Shown here: one piece after another, positions 56,051 to 64,000 of the stretch
Layout of the letters: every line of letters starts with the position of its first letter
Numbering within the stretch: position 1 is the first letter of the stretch
Origin: Hyphomicrobiales bacterium
GTDB lineage: Bacteria; Pseudomonadota; Alphaproteobacteria; Rhizobiales; Rhizobiaceae
Direction of reading: 5' to 3'
Assembly (NCBI GenBank): GCA_900470195.1
Contig: UEIJ01000020.1
Location: 1-64,000, forward strand
Length of the DNA: 64,000 bases
Made by a program: the position numbers and the translations under genes
Notes under the pieces: generated by a model
Databases searched by the model: none
What the model was told of the DNA's origin: nothing
The model's input: only the letters and a program-made list of their open reading frames with translations

Positions 56051-57547
56051 TCAGAATCGGGGAATGTCCGGGAAAGCGAGTTCTCCACGATGCACATGCA
56101 TGCGGCCAAGCTCGGCGCAGCGGCGCAACTGCGGAAACACCTTGCCGGGATTGAGAAGATGCTTGGCATCGAACGCACATTTAACGCGCATCTGCTGGTC
56201 CAGATCGATCTCGTTGAACATTTCCGGCATCAGGTCGCGCTTTTCAATGCCGACCCCATGTTCACCGGTGAGAACGCCGCCGACTTTCACGCATAGCCGC
56301 AAAATATCGGCACCGAAATCCTCCGCAGCTTCCAGTTCGCCGGGAATATTCGCGTCGTAGAGGATAAGCGGGTGCAGATTGCCATCGCCCGCATGGAACA
56401 CGTTGGCGACACGCAGTCCGTATTTTTCGGAAAGGTCTCGCATACCCGACAGGACACGCGGCAATTCTTTGCGGGGAATGGTGCCATCCATGCACAGATA
56501 ATCGGGAGAAATGCGTCCTACTGCCGGGAATGCAGCCTTGCGCCCTGCCCAGAAGGCCAGACGCTGTTCTTCCGACTGAGACAGAATACACGTCGTGGAA
56601 CCATTTTTGAGCGCAAGCGCTTCGACCCGACCAATGAGATAATCCACCTCGACTGGCGGCCCATCCAGTTCGACGATCAGTAATGCTTCAACATCGAGCG
56701 GATAGCCGACACGAACGAAGTCTTCCGCCGCCTTGATCGCCGGTCTGTCCATCATTTCCATGCCGCCGGGAATGATGCCCGCGCCGATGATGTCGGCCAC
56801 ACACTGCCCCGCCTGCTCACTGGACGGAAAGCCCACCATAACTGCCCGCGCCGTTTCCGGCTTCTGCAGGATGCGCACAGTGATCTCCGTCACGACACCG
56901 AGCAGCCCCTCCGAACCCGTCATCAGACCGAGAAGATCGTATCCCTCGCTGTCGAGATGCTTGCCGCCAAGCCGGATCACCTCGCCGGTTATCAGCACCA
57001 TTTCAATGCCGAGTACGTTATTGGCGGTCAGGCCATATTTGAGGCAATGCACGCCCCCGGCGTTTTCCGCCACATTGCCCCCGATGGAACAGGCAATCTG
57101 TGACGATGGATCGGGCGCGTAATAAAAGCCCTCATGTTCGACCGCCTTCGTGATGCCGAGATTGGTCACGCCCGGCTGCACTACCGCAACACGATTGGGA
57201 TAATCGATTTCGAGAATGCGATTGAAGCGTGACATGCCAAGCAGAACTGCGTCCTGCAAGGGCATTGATCCACCGGATAGCGAAGTACCCGCTCCCCTTG
57301 GCACGACACGAACATTATTATCGTGGCAATAGCGCAGAACGCGCGCAACCTGCTCAACAGTCTCAGGGAGCACAACGACCAGCGGCAGCGAGCGGTGCGC
57401 GGTAAGACCGTCGCTTTCGAACACCCGCATCGCATTGACCGCATCAACAACGCCTTCACCCGGCACGATGCCGCGCAAATCCGCCACGATCTGCTCACGC
57501 CTTTGCAGAACGGATGCGTCCGGCTCGGGCATTATCAGTCCGCTCAT
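56051..57547 (-). CDS. glcD: Glycolate oxidase catalytic FAD subunit
   Basis: Oxidises glycolate (and often D-lactate) to glyoxylate. The 498-residue protein has a PCMH FAD-binding domain (VVPRGAGTSLSGGSMPLQDAVLLGM, then IGGNVAENAGGVHCLKYGLT) and a C-terminal cap with the active-site block NVFHAGDGNLHP and GGVLTGEHGVGIEKR. ATG 57547 is preceded by GGAGGAG; a longer open frame reaches 57889 but would run through the divergent promoter. No malate synthase or glcG/glcA genes are adjacent. An inverted repeat upstream and two regulator genes nearby are candidate controls. Confidence 0.95.
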   Translation of the reverse strand: MSGLIMPEPDASVLQRREQIVADLRGIVPGEGVVDAVNAMRVFESDGLTAHRSLPLVVVLPETVEQVARVLRYCHDNNVRVVPRGAGTSLSGGSMPLQDAVLLGMSRFNRILEIDYPNRVAVVQPGVTNLGITKAVEHEGFYYAPDPSSQIACSIGGNVAENAGGVHCLKYGLTANNVLGIEMVLITGEVIRLGGKHLDSEGYDLLGLMTGSEGLLGVVTEITVRILQKPETARAVMVGFPSSEQAGQCVADIIGAGIIPGGMEMMDRPAIKAAEDFVRVGYPLDVEALLIVELDGPPVEVDYLIGRVEALALKNGSTTCILSQSEEQRLAFWAGRKAAFPAVGRISPDYLCMDGTIPRKELPRVLSGMRDLSEKYGLRVANVFHAGDGNLHPLILYDANIPGELEAAEDFGADILRLCVKVGGVLTGEHGVGIEKRDLMPEMFNEIDLDQQMRVKCAFDAKHLLNPGKVFPQLRRCAELGRMHVHRGELAFPDIPRF

Positions 57548-57598
57548 ATTCTCCTCCGCCACTTGTGTGGTCAAAGTGCATTCCACACCAGTTTCGTC

Positions 57599-57623
57599 AA
57601 GTGGTAAATCATTTTTACCACTT
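57599..57623. promoter_or_regulatory. Inverted repeat AAGTGGTAAA-N5-TTTACCACTT in the glcD-lysR intergenic region
   Basis: A perfect 10-bp inverted repeat lies 52 bp upstream of glcD and between the divergent starts. TGGT...ACCA arms resemble operators of the FadR/PdhR/LldR branch of GntR regulators, and a GntR/FCD gene lies at 59247. The spacing is wider than in the E. coli examples. A second, looser pair GTGTGG/CCACAC is at 57565-57588. The regulator is inferred; the adjacent LysR protein is the alternative. Confidence 0.55.
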
Positions 57624-57736
57624 TGATCTAAGGTTAAACAGTTTTCGCGCTGCGGCATAATTGCTTGCCTAGTTTCATAGCGCTCGGCTAGATGCTTTAA
57701 AACCCAAAGCTTTGGCAGGAAGTGGGATAGCAGAAC

Positions 57737-58666
57737 ATGATGAGCAGTCTGGCGGATATGGAGATTTTTGCCCGCGTCGTGGCAACGGGCAGCATGTCGG
57801 CAGCCGCTCGTGATCTGGGCCTTTCTCCCGCAGTCGTCTCCAAACGCCTTGGACGTTTGGAAGAGCGTCTGGGAACCCGCCTGCTTCAACGTACCACGCG
57901 CCAGATTGCACTTACCGAAGCCGGTCAGGGCTATTACGAGCGGGTTCTCGCTATTCTGTCGAACATCGAGGAAGCGGAAGCCTTTGTCGCCCGCCGCTCA
58001 GCCGATGCGCGGGGCACCTTGAAAATTTCAGCCCCGACCACTTTTGGCCGAATGCATATTGCGCCCTATCTGGTGCCATTTATGCGCGCCAACGCCGATC
58101 TCACCGTTAATATGCAACTGACCGATGAGATGGTAGATATCGTGGGGGATGGATACGATCTGGCCATTCGGATCGCGGAGCTTTCCGATTCAACCCTCGT
58201 CGCACGCCGCCTCGCGCCTGTGCGCCGCATCCTCGTCGCCTCACCCGGTTATATCGCGGAACGCGGCACACCGCAGACGATTGAGGACCTGCAGGACCAT
58301 ATTTGTCTGGCGCCGCACAACAACGACCCCTGGCGGCTGGAGGGGCCCAAAGGGCCCATCGTCATACGTCCGGTGGGGCCACTGCAAACCAATTCCAGCG
58401 AAATGGTTCGGGAGGCAGTCCTAGCGGGTCTTGGTATCGCGCAACGCTCGACCTGGGATATCGGTCCAGAACTTGCAGCAGGCAAGTTACTGCAAGTGCT
58501 GCCTGACTACGCCGCCTCCCGTAGCGTTGCAATTCATGCTGTCTATCCGTCGAAGCAGTTTCTTCCGGCGAAGGTCAGACTGTTCATCGACTATCTCGCC
58601 GATCTCTACGGCCCAGTTCCCTACTGGGAGAGCGGCACGTCTCCGCATGAAGTGGCAAAAAAATAG
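57737..58666 (+). CDS. LysR-family transcriptional regulator (CrgA-like)
   Basis: A 309-residue LysR regulator with N-terminal winged helix (SMSAAARDLGLSPAVVSKRLGRLEERLG) and LysR substrate-binding domain (GTLKISAPTTFGRMHIAPYL, MVDIVGDGYDLAIRIAEL). It belongs to the large CrgA/AaeR-like group, whose ligands are mostly unknown. It is divergent from glcDEF and so may control it. The start is ATG 57737 or the adjacent 57740. It has no redox cysteine pair of the OxyR type. Confidence 0.88.
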   Translation: MMSSLADMEIFARVVATGSMSAAARDLGLSPAVVSKRLGRLEERLGTRLLQRTTRQIALTEAGQGYYERVLAILSNIEEAEAFVARRSADARGTLKISAPTTFGRMHIAPYLVPFMRANADLTVNMQLTDEMVDIVGDGYDLAIRIAELSDSTLVARRLAPVRRILVASPGYIAERGTPQTIEDLQDHICLAPHNNDPWRLEGPKGPIVIRPVGPLQTNSSEMVREAVLAGLGIAQRSTWDIGPELAAGKLLQVLPDYAASRSVAIHAVYPSKQFLPAKVRLFIDYLADLYGPVPYWESGTSPHEVAKK

Positions 58667-58826
58667 ACTGGCTTTCATTCGTCGGTTAATAAGCCCCGCA
58701 CGCTATATTAGCGAGCACACACGTAAAGCCAACTAAGCTTTTGATTCCAAAAGGCTTAGCTCCCCGCAATCCGCTATTCAAGCGAATCGGATGATTTCCT
58801 CCCGTTGTCCTGATTTTCTGGGAAAA

Positions 58827-59117
58827 ATGATGAATACACCTGTACGCTTTATTCTAGCAATCATAGTCGCCGTTATCGTCGGCTGTGGTTTCATGTTCTA
58901 TGACAAATCCCGTGGCGCCGAATGGGTCGTTTCCCCTCAACAGATTGAGCAGGCCAAAGCCGAAGGCAAGCCCGGCGTGGAAAGCCGCCCCGGCACGGTA
59001 ACGGTACTTCCGATCCGCAGCGAGACGGCTGACGCACTTCCATTCAAATGGGCCATGTATGGCCTGGTGGCCGGTCTTTTCGTACTCGTCGCGACGCGCA
59101 AGCGCAAAAAGGCCTGA
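58827..59117 (+). CDS. Small membrane protein of unknown function
   Basis: A 96-residue protein with two hydrophobic segments: FILAIIVAVIVGCGFMF near the N-terminus and WAMYGLVAGLFVLVAT near the C-terminus, joined by a hydrophilic, probably periplasmic loop (AEWVVSPQQIEQAKAEGKPG) and ending in a basic cluster RKRKKA. I do not recognise the family. ATG 58827 (or 58830) follows GGGAAAA; ATG 58791 is open upstream. It lies after the LysR gene and before a strong terminator, so it is expressed as a unit of its own or with lysR. Confidence 0.65.
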   Translation: MMNTPVRFILAIIVAVIVGCGFMFYDKSRGAEWVVSPQQIEQAKAEGKPGVESRPGTVTVLPIRSETADALPFKWAMYGLVAGLFVLVATRKRKKA

Positions 59118-59138
59118 TCATTTTCGATCATATACTCG

Positions 59139-59170
59139 GAAAGCCCGGTTGCATCATCAACCGGGCTTTC
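59139..59170 (+). terminator. Terminator after the small membrane protein gene
   Basis: A perfect 13-bp stem GAAAGCCCGGTTG/CAACCGGGCTTTC with loop CATCAT, followed by ATTTTC. Confidence 0.92.
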
Positions 59171-59246
59171 ATTTTCAATATATCCCGTTGCCGGTCGTCG
59201 GCCTAAAGGCTACTTTGCCGCCGTTATGAAGAGGGCTTCAGACGGC

Positions 59247-60059
59247 ATGGCCGAAACCATTTTTTCCCGCATACAGGCAAGCCGCACGGCAGACGATGTT
59301 GTGCACCAGATCGAAACGCTCATTCTCGAAGGCGTCCTGCGTGGCGGCGACCGGCTTCCTGGCGAGCGTGAGCTGGCGCGCCAGTTCGATATTTCCCGCC
59401 CGATATTGCGTGATGCACTAAAGAGGCTTGAAACGGCTGAACTCCTGATTTCTCGTCATGGTGGAGGCACCTTCGTTGCGGACGTGATCGGACAGGTGTT
59501 CAGCGCCCCTGTCGTGAAGCTCTTTGCTGACCACCGCAAGGCGACGGCAGACTATCTTGAATATCGTCGGGAAATCGAAAGCATTGCCGCGGAATATGCA
59601 GCTCTTCGAGCCACACCTGCCGACAAGGCGCTGTTGACCGAAATCATGGAAGCCATGGAAAAAGCTCATGGCGCCAGTGACTTCGATACTGAAGCTCGCC
59701 TCGATGTGGAATTGCATAATGCCATTGGCGAAGCCGCTCACAACATCGTTCTCCTGCACACCTTGCGGTCATGCTATCAACTGCTGAAGGATGGTGTTTT
59801 TTACAATCGCAGCCTCATCTACAGCTATCCGGGCGTCGCTGACATGTTTTTGTCACAGCATCGCGCCATCTACGATGCGGTCATGGCGAGCAATCCGCAG
59901 GCCGCGCGCGATGCGGTCCAGAAACACATTCGTTTCGTGGAACAGGCAACGCATGATCGCGAGCTTCACGAAGAACGTGAACGCGTCTCACGTCTGCGCT
60001 ACCGACAACGAGCCGGCGTTAAGACAGGCAAAGACATGAAGGAAGATGACGGCGAATGA
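59247..60059 (+). CDS. GntR-family regulator with FCD effector domain
   Basis: A FadR-branch GntR regulator of about 270 residues. The winged helix reads LILEGVLRGGDRLPGERELARQFDISRPILRDALKRLE, nearly the family consensus. The FCD domain has the Asp/His metal-site pattern (LDVELHNAIGEAAHN, SQHRAIYDAV, KHIRFVEQ), typical of sensors of glycolate, lactate, pyruvate or similar acids. glcDEF lies 1.7 kb away and its promoter has a TGGT/ACCA inverted repeat, so GlcC-like control is plausible. ATG 59247 has GAGGG upstream; ATG 59226 is also open. It overlaps the next gene by four bases. Confidence 0.86.
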   Translation: MAETIFSRIQASRTADDVVHQIETLILEGVLRGGDRLPGERELARQFDISRPILRDALKRLETAELLISRHGGGTFVADVIGQVFSAPVVKLFADHRKATADYLEYRREIESIAAEYAALRATPADKALLTEIMEAMEKAHGASDFDTEARLDVELHNAIGEAAHNIVLLHTLRSCYQLLKDGVFYNRSLIYSYPGVADMFLSQHRAIYDAVMASNPQAARDAVQKHIRFVEQATHDRELHEERERVSRLRYRQRAGVKTGKDMKEDDGE

Positions 60060-60793
60060 GCGTGATTTTCAAGGATGCGAAAGCGCCCGACGGGGTCCGC
60101 CTCTATGCCATCGGGGATGTGCATGGCCGTCTTGACTTGTTGCAGGACATGCATGGGCTCATCCGTGCAGACCTTGACCACCGCCCCATCCATGACTGGC
60201 GCATCATTCACTTGGGTGACTATATCGACCGTGGCCCGAAATCGAAGGAAGTGCTGGATTTCCTGATTGATGCGTCGCATCGGGATGAGCGCGTGATTTC
60301 GCTGCTTGGAAATCACGACGATGGCTTTCTCCACTATCTCGCAACGGGAGACAGTGCTGGAATATTCGCACTGCACGGCGGCGTGGATACTGCTCGTTCC
60401 TACGGTGTGGAGGTGGATTTTGCGGAAGGCAATTCAGCTTCCCTAGGGCATGCCGCGCTTGTCAAAGCCGTTCCGCAAGATCATATCGACTTCATCCGGG
60501 CTATGCCGCGCTCGGTCGTTTTCGGCGACTTCTTCTTCTGTCACGCTGGCGTCAATCCCGCAGCGTCACTCGACGTGCAGGACCCCGAAGAACTGATCTG
60601 GATTCGCACAGCATTCCTGAAATGGACTGATCCTTTTGAAAAAGTCATCGTCCACGGCCATACGCCGCAAAGCGCTATCGATATTCAGCCCAACAGGGTC
60701 AATCTCGACACATATGCATGGAAAAGCGGACAGCTTTCGGCCATCGTCATCGACGGCGCGGAAAAGCGCTTTATTGAAGCGACTGCCGCTTAG
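60056..60793 (+). CDS. PPP-family metallophosphoesterase (serine/threonine phosphatase-like)
   Basis: A 245-residue calcineurin-like phosphoesterase. All metal-ligand motifs are present in order: GDVHGR, GDYIDRGP, GNHDD, a HAGV block and HGHT. The pattern matches bacterial PPP phosphatases such as PrpA and phage lambda phosphatase, which dephosphorylate proteins. The relation to diadenosine tetraphosphatase cannot be excluded. Its ATG overlaps the GntR stop (ATGA), so the two are co-translated; whether the phosphatase acts in the same pathway is unknown. Confidence 0.88.
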   Translation: MSVIFKDAKAPDGVRLYAIGDVHGRLDLLQDMHGLIRADLDHRPIHDWRIIHLGDYIDRGPKSKEVLDFLIDASHRDERVISLLGNHDDGFLHYLATGDSAGIFALHGGVDTARSYGVEVDFAEGNSASLGHAALVKAVPQDHIDFIRAMPRSVVFGDFFFCHAGVNPAASLDVQDPEELIWIRTAFLKWTDPFEKVIVHGHTPQSAIDIQPNRVNLDTYAWKSGQLSAIVIDGAEKRFIEATAA

Positions 60794-60927
60794 TGCGCGC
60801 TGGAAATGCCGTAACCGTCGGTCGATATCGTGTTGTTGCCAGCGTCGACGGTGAATATGCCGACCGCCATGAACAAAATCGCGGAAACCATCAAAACGGT
60901 AAGAAGAGCGGCATGCTTGGCGGTCAT
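60790..60927 (-). CDS. Short membrane-segment ORF (45 residues), possible small protein
   Basis: A short frame too small for usual gene-finding cut-offs. It starts ATG 60927 (MTAKHAALLT) and ends TAA at 60790-60792. Residues 7-26 (ALLTVLMVSAILFMAVGIFT) form one membrane helix, followed by a hydrophilic tail VDAGNNTISTDGYGISSAH, as in single-pass small membrane proteins. The ribosome site is only AAAGAG. Its end overlaps the phosphatase gene by four bases on the other strand. No homologue is recalled. The 254-bp gap to its right shows no other ORF. Confidence 0.5.
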   Translation of the reverse strand: MTAKHAALLTVLMVSAILFMAVGIFTVDAGNNTISTDGYGISSAH

Positions 60928-61181
60928 ATTCGGAAACTCTTTCGACGGGGCCGGGCAAAGTTCGTTAGGCCAGCCGCCGCATCAGAGCAGGGCAATCAGC
61001 CTTGCCCATCCGGTTGCTGCCCAGGGAGACGGCGCTCAGTTACACCCGAAAAAAGTTACCCGCAACTGAACGGTTCCCGCTGGATCACCGCTTTTTTCAA
61101 AGAATGCCTGATTGCCCGAACGCTGTGGCAAAGCGGCAACGTAAAACTTCGACTTAAGGTTAAGGCGCAGTTACGAAGTCC

Positions 61182-61880
61182 CTAGATTTGATTTACCCAT
61201 GCCCTGGCAATGACTGCCCCTGCGGTGTCCGCATCTACTCCAAAAGTCTTTGCAAGCGTCGGGTACTGTACCGCCCACTCTGGAGCGAAACTAGAGATCA
61301 GCCCGCTCAGTTCATCGTTCCATTGAGCCACAAGTTTGGTGTCTGCCTCAAAATGAAACTGCGTACCGTAGACGGCACGCCCGATACGATAGGCCTGATG
61401 AGGTGTCATATCGCTCGTTGCCATGTGAATCGCATTCTTCGGGAGCGAAAACGTATCACGGTGCCAATGGAAGATTGGAAAGACATCCCCCGCTGCGGAC
61501 AAGACCGGATCGCTCTTACCGTCCTCGGTCAGCCGAATTTCCCGCCAGCCGAACTCCATGGGGCGATCCAGAATGTTCTCGCCACCGTACGCGCGAGCTA
61601 TGAGTTGACTGCCCAGACAAATGCCGAGAACGGCCTTATCCTTGTCGCCAAATCTGCGTATCAGATTGAGCAAATGTGGGAAATAAGGACATTGGGCGTC
61701 AGCGAGCGCGTTCTGCTCGCCCCCAAGAACGATCAGGGCTTCATGCCCGTTCTCGTCAGTGGGGAGCGCGTCTCCGTTATAGGGATGACGCAGGTCAATC
61801 GAAAAGCCAGCATCTGCCAGAACGGATTCGATCTGTCCCAATCCGGACCCTTGGTAGTTTTGAACGACCAACACACTCAT
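61182..61880 (-). CDS. Class I glutamine amidotransferase-like protein
   Basis: A 232-residue protein of the class I glutamine amidotransferase superfamily (GMP-synthase glutaminase-like, YfeJ/PuuD-related). The nucleophile elbow is GICLGSQ and the His of the triad is in TQFHFEAD, followed by the Glu, so catalysis is likely. It is not fused to a synthetase. Relatives hydrolyse glutamine conjugates or serve unknown synthetases. ATG 61880 with GGTGGGGATT upstream is chosen. It lies just downstream of the efflux operon on the same strand, 65 bp away, but a functional link is not evident. Confidence 0.85.
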   Translation of the reverse strand: MSVLVVQNYQGSGLGQIESVLADAGFSIDLRHPYNGDALPTDENGHEALIVLGGEQNALADAQCPYFPHLLNLIRRFGDKDKAVLGICLGSQLIARAYGGENILDRPMEFGWREIRLTEDGKSDPVLSAAGDVFPIFHWHRDTFSLPKNAIHMATSDMTPHQAYRIGRAVYGTQFHFEADTKLVAQWNDELSGLISSFAPEWAVQYPTLAKTFGVDADTAGAVIARAWVNQI

Positions 61881-61945
61881 GAGAATCCCCACCGACTTTC
61901 ACTTTCGATAACATGAAAGGGTCCCGGACGACAGCCGGGACCTGA

Positions 61946-62812
61946 TCAGTTCACTACCGAAACGCTGACCGTCCGGCCGGCAACAAGGTGCACGCCATCC
62001 GGCACATCCTCAAGTTTCACACGCACCGGCACGCGTTGCGCAAGCCGGACCCAGTTGAACGTTGGCGAAACATTCGCTAGCAAGCTGGATGAATCGCTCC
62101 GCTCGCGATCCTCAATTCCTCCAGCAATACCTTCGACCTCCCCTTTAAGCTGAACCTTGCTGCCCATGATATCGATCACGACCGGATCGCCGACCTGGAT
62201 ACGTTCAAGCTTGTTTTCCTCGAAGTAACCAGACACGTAGTAGGAATCCGTATCAACAAGGGCAGTCACAGCCGACCCGGCTGAAACGTAGTCACCCGGC
62301 TGAAGCGAGAAGTTGGTCACCACACCGTTTACGGGAGCTTTCACCGACGAGCGGTCCAGATTGAGCGCAGCGAGATCCCGATCCAGTTGCGCCTGGCGAT
62401 AAGCAGCCTCTGCCTGCTGGGCCGTCGTTTCAATCTGCTCCAGTTTCTGGCGCGTCACGGTCGTATCGTTAAGCTGGCGATAGCGGACCAGATCGCGGTT
62501 AGCCATGTCCAGCGCCGCCTTGCTGCTATCAACCTTGGCTTCTGCCGTTTGCAGGGCGAGTTTGTAACGGGCCTGATCAATGCGGAAGATCACATCGCCG
62601 CGGTGGACTGCCTCGTTATCATGGACAAGCACTTCGCCTACCAGTCCTGAAACGTCCGGCGCGACACGCACAACATCTGCACGGATCTTGCCGTCACGGG
62701 TCCAAGGCGCGTTCATGTAGTAGTCCCATAAATGCCAGCCAAGAAGTCCTGCCATCGTGACCATGATGACGGTTACAAAGACACGGCCTGAATGTGCAAA
62801 GAGCTTTTTCAT
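61946..62812 (-). CDS. HlyD/EmrA-type membrane fusion protein
   Basis: Periplasmic adaptor of a drug or aromatic-acid efflux system. The 288-residue protein has a membrane anchor (VFVTVIMVTMAGLLGWHLWDYY), a biotinyl-lipoyl-like domain (IRADVVRVAPDVSGLVGEVLVHDNEAVHRGDVIFRID), a coiled hairpin (TAEAKVDSSKAALDMANRDLVRYRQL) and a beta-barrel domain (SSVKAPVNGVVTNFSLQPGDYVSAG). It matches AaeA-like fusion proteins. It overlaps the DUF1656 gene by four bases and lies after the FUSC transporter gene, the standard order of such operons. Confidence 0.92.
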   Translation of the reverse strand: MKKLFAHSGRVFVTVIMVTMAGLLGWHLWDYYMNAPWTRDGKIRADVVRVAPDVSGLVGEVLVHDNEAVHRGDVIFRIDQARYKLALQTAEAKVDSSKAALDMANRDLVRYRQLNDTTVTRQKLEQIETTAQQAEAAYRQAQLDRDLAALNLDRSSVKAPVNGVVTNFSLQPGDYVSAGSAVTALVDTDSYYVSGYFEENKLERIQVGDPVVIDIMGSKVQLKGEVEGIAGGIEDRERSDSSSLLANVSPTFNWVRLAQRVPVRVKLEDVPDGVHLVAGRTVSVSVVN

Positions 62813-63018
62813 AGCGGTATTCCATTGAGAATAACGGCTGCTGAGCCGAGAATGCAAAAATACATGGCAGCATCGAACAAAGGCCGGTGCCATACGAAAC
62901 GATAGAAGCGGGCGCGCGCCAAAAGGCGTTGCATAACCGTGTTTGCGAAATACGCTCCGAGCGCCAGCACGCCGAGGGTCGGAATGTAAATTCCGTAAAT
63001 GTCGAGTTCAGGTTGCAT
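62809..63018 (-). CDS. DUF1656 small membrane protein
   Basis: A 69-residue inner-membrane protein of DUF1656 with two membrane segments (IYIPTLGVLALGAYFANTV and PLFDAAMYFCILGSAAVIL) separated by a basic loop (RLLARARFYRFVWH). It corresponds to AaeX, the small partner of the AaeAB aromatic carboxylic acid efflux pump; its role is not known. The start is ATG 63018 with the GTG at 63019-63021 as an alternative. It lies between FUSC and HlyD and overlaps the latter by four bases. Confidence 0.86.
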   Translation of the reverse strand: MQPELDIYGIYIPTLGVLALGAYFANTVMQRLLARARFYRFVWHRPLFDAAMYFCILGSAAVILNGIPL

Positions 63019-63037
63019 CACAGATCACATTGTTGTT

Positions 63038-64000
63038 CTAGGCTGCTTGTGGGAGTTCCATCAGCGGACGCGGCGGCAAGGCAAAAGGTGGCGCCTTTGG
63101 GAAAAGGTTGAAGCGTAGGGCGACCAGCGCCATTCTTGTACGTTTAGCTATTGCCGGTGATCCGCTCTCAATAATGGTAGTGATCGCCTTATCGATGGAC
63201 GCGAGCAGATTTCTGTCGATTTCACCAGCCTCCTGCGGCCTGCTGGCCAAGGCGCGGTAATGCGCGCCGACACCATCCAGAACTGCATCGACAGCCGACC
63301 GACAGTTTTCGGGCAGTTTGGAACGATATTGCTGAAGATCGATTGTGTTCATACCATTTCGCAGGTCGCGCAGCAGATCGACCTTCGCGACATCCGACGC
63401 CGCAACCAGCGCCAGACGTGGCGTCATCATGCCGATGCGGTCGATCATGCGAAGCAGCAGGCGGTTCATGCGCTGGCGGCGGTGTCGCCCAGGGCGACGC
63501 TCAGCAGCAAGCGCGATGTCGTTCCAGCCTGCCTTGATCAGGCGGCGGACGCTCCATTCCGCGCCTACCGATCGTACAATTGAGGTCACCACGGCAGCTA
63601 TAACGATCCCGAGAACCGTGGCCAGATTGGCATTGGCAAAGCTCACAAAATCGTGGGTCAGATGGCCCTGCAGCATGAGCATGTTCGGCAAATTTACGCA
63701 AAGAACCATTCCCAGCAGGAATTGCGAAGGTATCGCAAGCAGGAGACCTGCCGGGATGAGGAAAAGCCCCAGAACCAGGACCAGGGGGAAGAAGCCATCC
63801 ACGAGCGGCAGCAGCGCGAATTCAAAGATGAACGCCGCCACTATAACGATCAAAAGCAGCCAGTTGAACTTGCGCATGACGGGGACCGGATCGTCCATGG
63901 TTGCGAAGATACAGCAGAAGATGCCAGCCATCATGGCTGCTGCGCTGCCCTGCGACCAGCCGCTTGCGATCCAGAAGGCGGTTGCCACGCAAGTTGCCAG
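63038..64000 (-). CDS. FUSC-family transporter, AaeB-like, 5' end outside the window
   Basis: The C-terminal 320 residues of a fusaric-acid-resistance/AaeB-type inner-membrane transporter. The frame is open to the window edge and the protein is incomplete at its N-terminus. Hydrophobic segments (LLLIVIVAAFIFEFALLPLV, FFPLVLVLGLFLIPAGLLLAIP, LATVLGIVIAAVVTSIV) are followed by a long cytosolic helical tail (RRLIKAGWNDIALAAERRPG to PPRPLMELPQAA), as in AaeB. With DUF1656 and HlyD downstream it forms an exporter of aromatic acids or similar compounds. The substrate and the regulator, probably upstream of 64000, are not visible. Confidence 0.9.
   Translation of the reverse strand: MATCVATAFWIASGWSQGSAAAMMAGIFCCIFATMDDPVPVMRKFNWLLLIVIVAAFIFEFALLPLVDGFFPLVLVLGLFLIPAGLLLAIPSQFLLGMVLCVNLPNMLMLQGHLTHDFVSFANANLATVLGIVIAAVVTSIVRSVGAEWSVRRLIKAGWNDIALAAERRPGRHRRQRMNRLLLRMIDRIGMMTPRLALVAASDVAKVDLLRDLRNGMNTIDLQQYRSKLPENCRSAVDAVLDGVGAHYRALASRPQEAGEIDRNLLASIDKAITTIIESGSPAIAKRTRMALVALRFNLFPKAPPFALPPRPLMELPQAA

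Overview
The window reads as a stretch of alphaproteobacterial chromosome from the Brucella/Ochrobactrum group (Brucellaceae). Evidence: near-full-length, Brucella-like GuaA, GuaB, catalase, OxyR, GroES/GroEL, HisZ/HisS, RibF, IleS and MutL; moderately high G+C with strong codon bias (long antisense open frames lie opposite guaA, katA, ileS and groEL); CIRCE control of groESL; and rhizobial-type small families (DUF2093, DUF4170, TadG-related protein). From memory, groESL and the catalase gene lie on chromosome II in Brucella, so this may be the second replicon; the sequence alone does not prove it. No rRNA, tRNA, CRISPR array or intact insertion sequence was found.

Left edge (1-1650): the end of a mobile-island remnant. 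A P4-type tyrosine integrase is broken by a frameshift and an in-frame stop. It lies immediately downstream of guaA, whose 3' end is a known integration target, and its upstream region carries a cluster of GTACCGTCA repeats. From guaA on, the window is ordinary core genome.

1650-16200: guaA; mtnN overlapping a hotdog thioesterase; an RsmB/NOP RNA methyltransferase; katA divergent from oxyR; a TsdA-like dihaem cytochrome; guaB; a CLC channel with an exported S58/P1 peptidase; mutL and a DUF2093 gene.

16179-21800: one compact minus-strand cluster (pmbA, cysQ, DUF4170, DUF374 acyltransferase, waaA, lpxK) centred on Kdo-lipid A synthesis. 22000-30570: a CPA2 potassium/proton antiporter; then, leftward, rluB with a long disordered tail, rsmD, a catalytic and a non-catalytic M16 peptidase, and a patatin; tadA diverges from rluB. 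30570-38330: cytochrome b561 behind a perfect FNR/FixK box, a lipoprotein, ileS, a MipA/OmpV porin-like protein, ribF and a HAD phosphatase. 38590-42711: a TadG-like von Willebrand protein and the groESL operon with promoter and CIRCE.

43000-53460: HxlR regulator divergent from an FMN reductase, a DUF551-like ORF, fumC behind a TGA-N9-TCA palindrome, DoxX, the hisS-hisZ-hisG operon, a LysE-type exporter with an 18-bp palindrome over its ribosome-binding site, tag, an L,D-transpeptidase and an aldo/keto reductase. 53497-64000: the glycolate oxidase operon glcD-glcE-glcF with a divergent LysR gene and a nearby GntR/FCD regulator, a PPP-type phosphatase, an unlisted 45-residue membrane ORF, a glutamine amidotransferase, and an aromatic-acid-type efflux operon (FUSC, DUF1656, HlyD) cut by the window end.

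No clearly new multi-gene system was recognised. The most interesting non-routine signals are the decayed guaA island junction with its repeat cluster, several unassigned palindromic operators (44415, 50608, 57599), the FNR box before cytochrome b561, the M16 pair, the RluB tail and the alternative hairpins after groEL.
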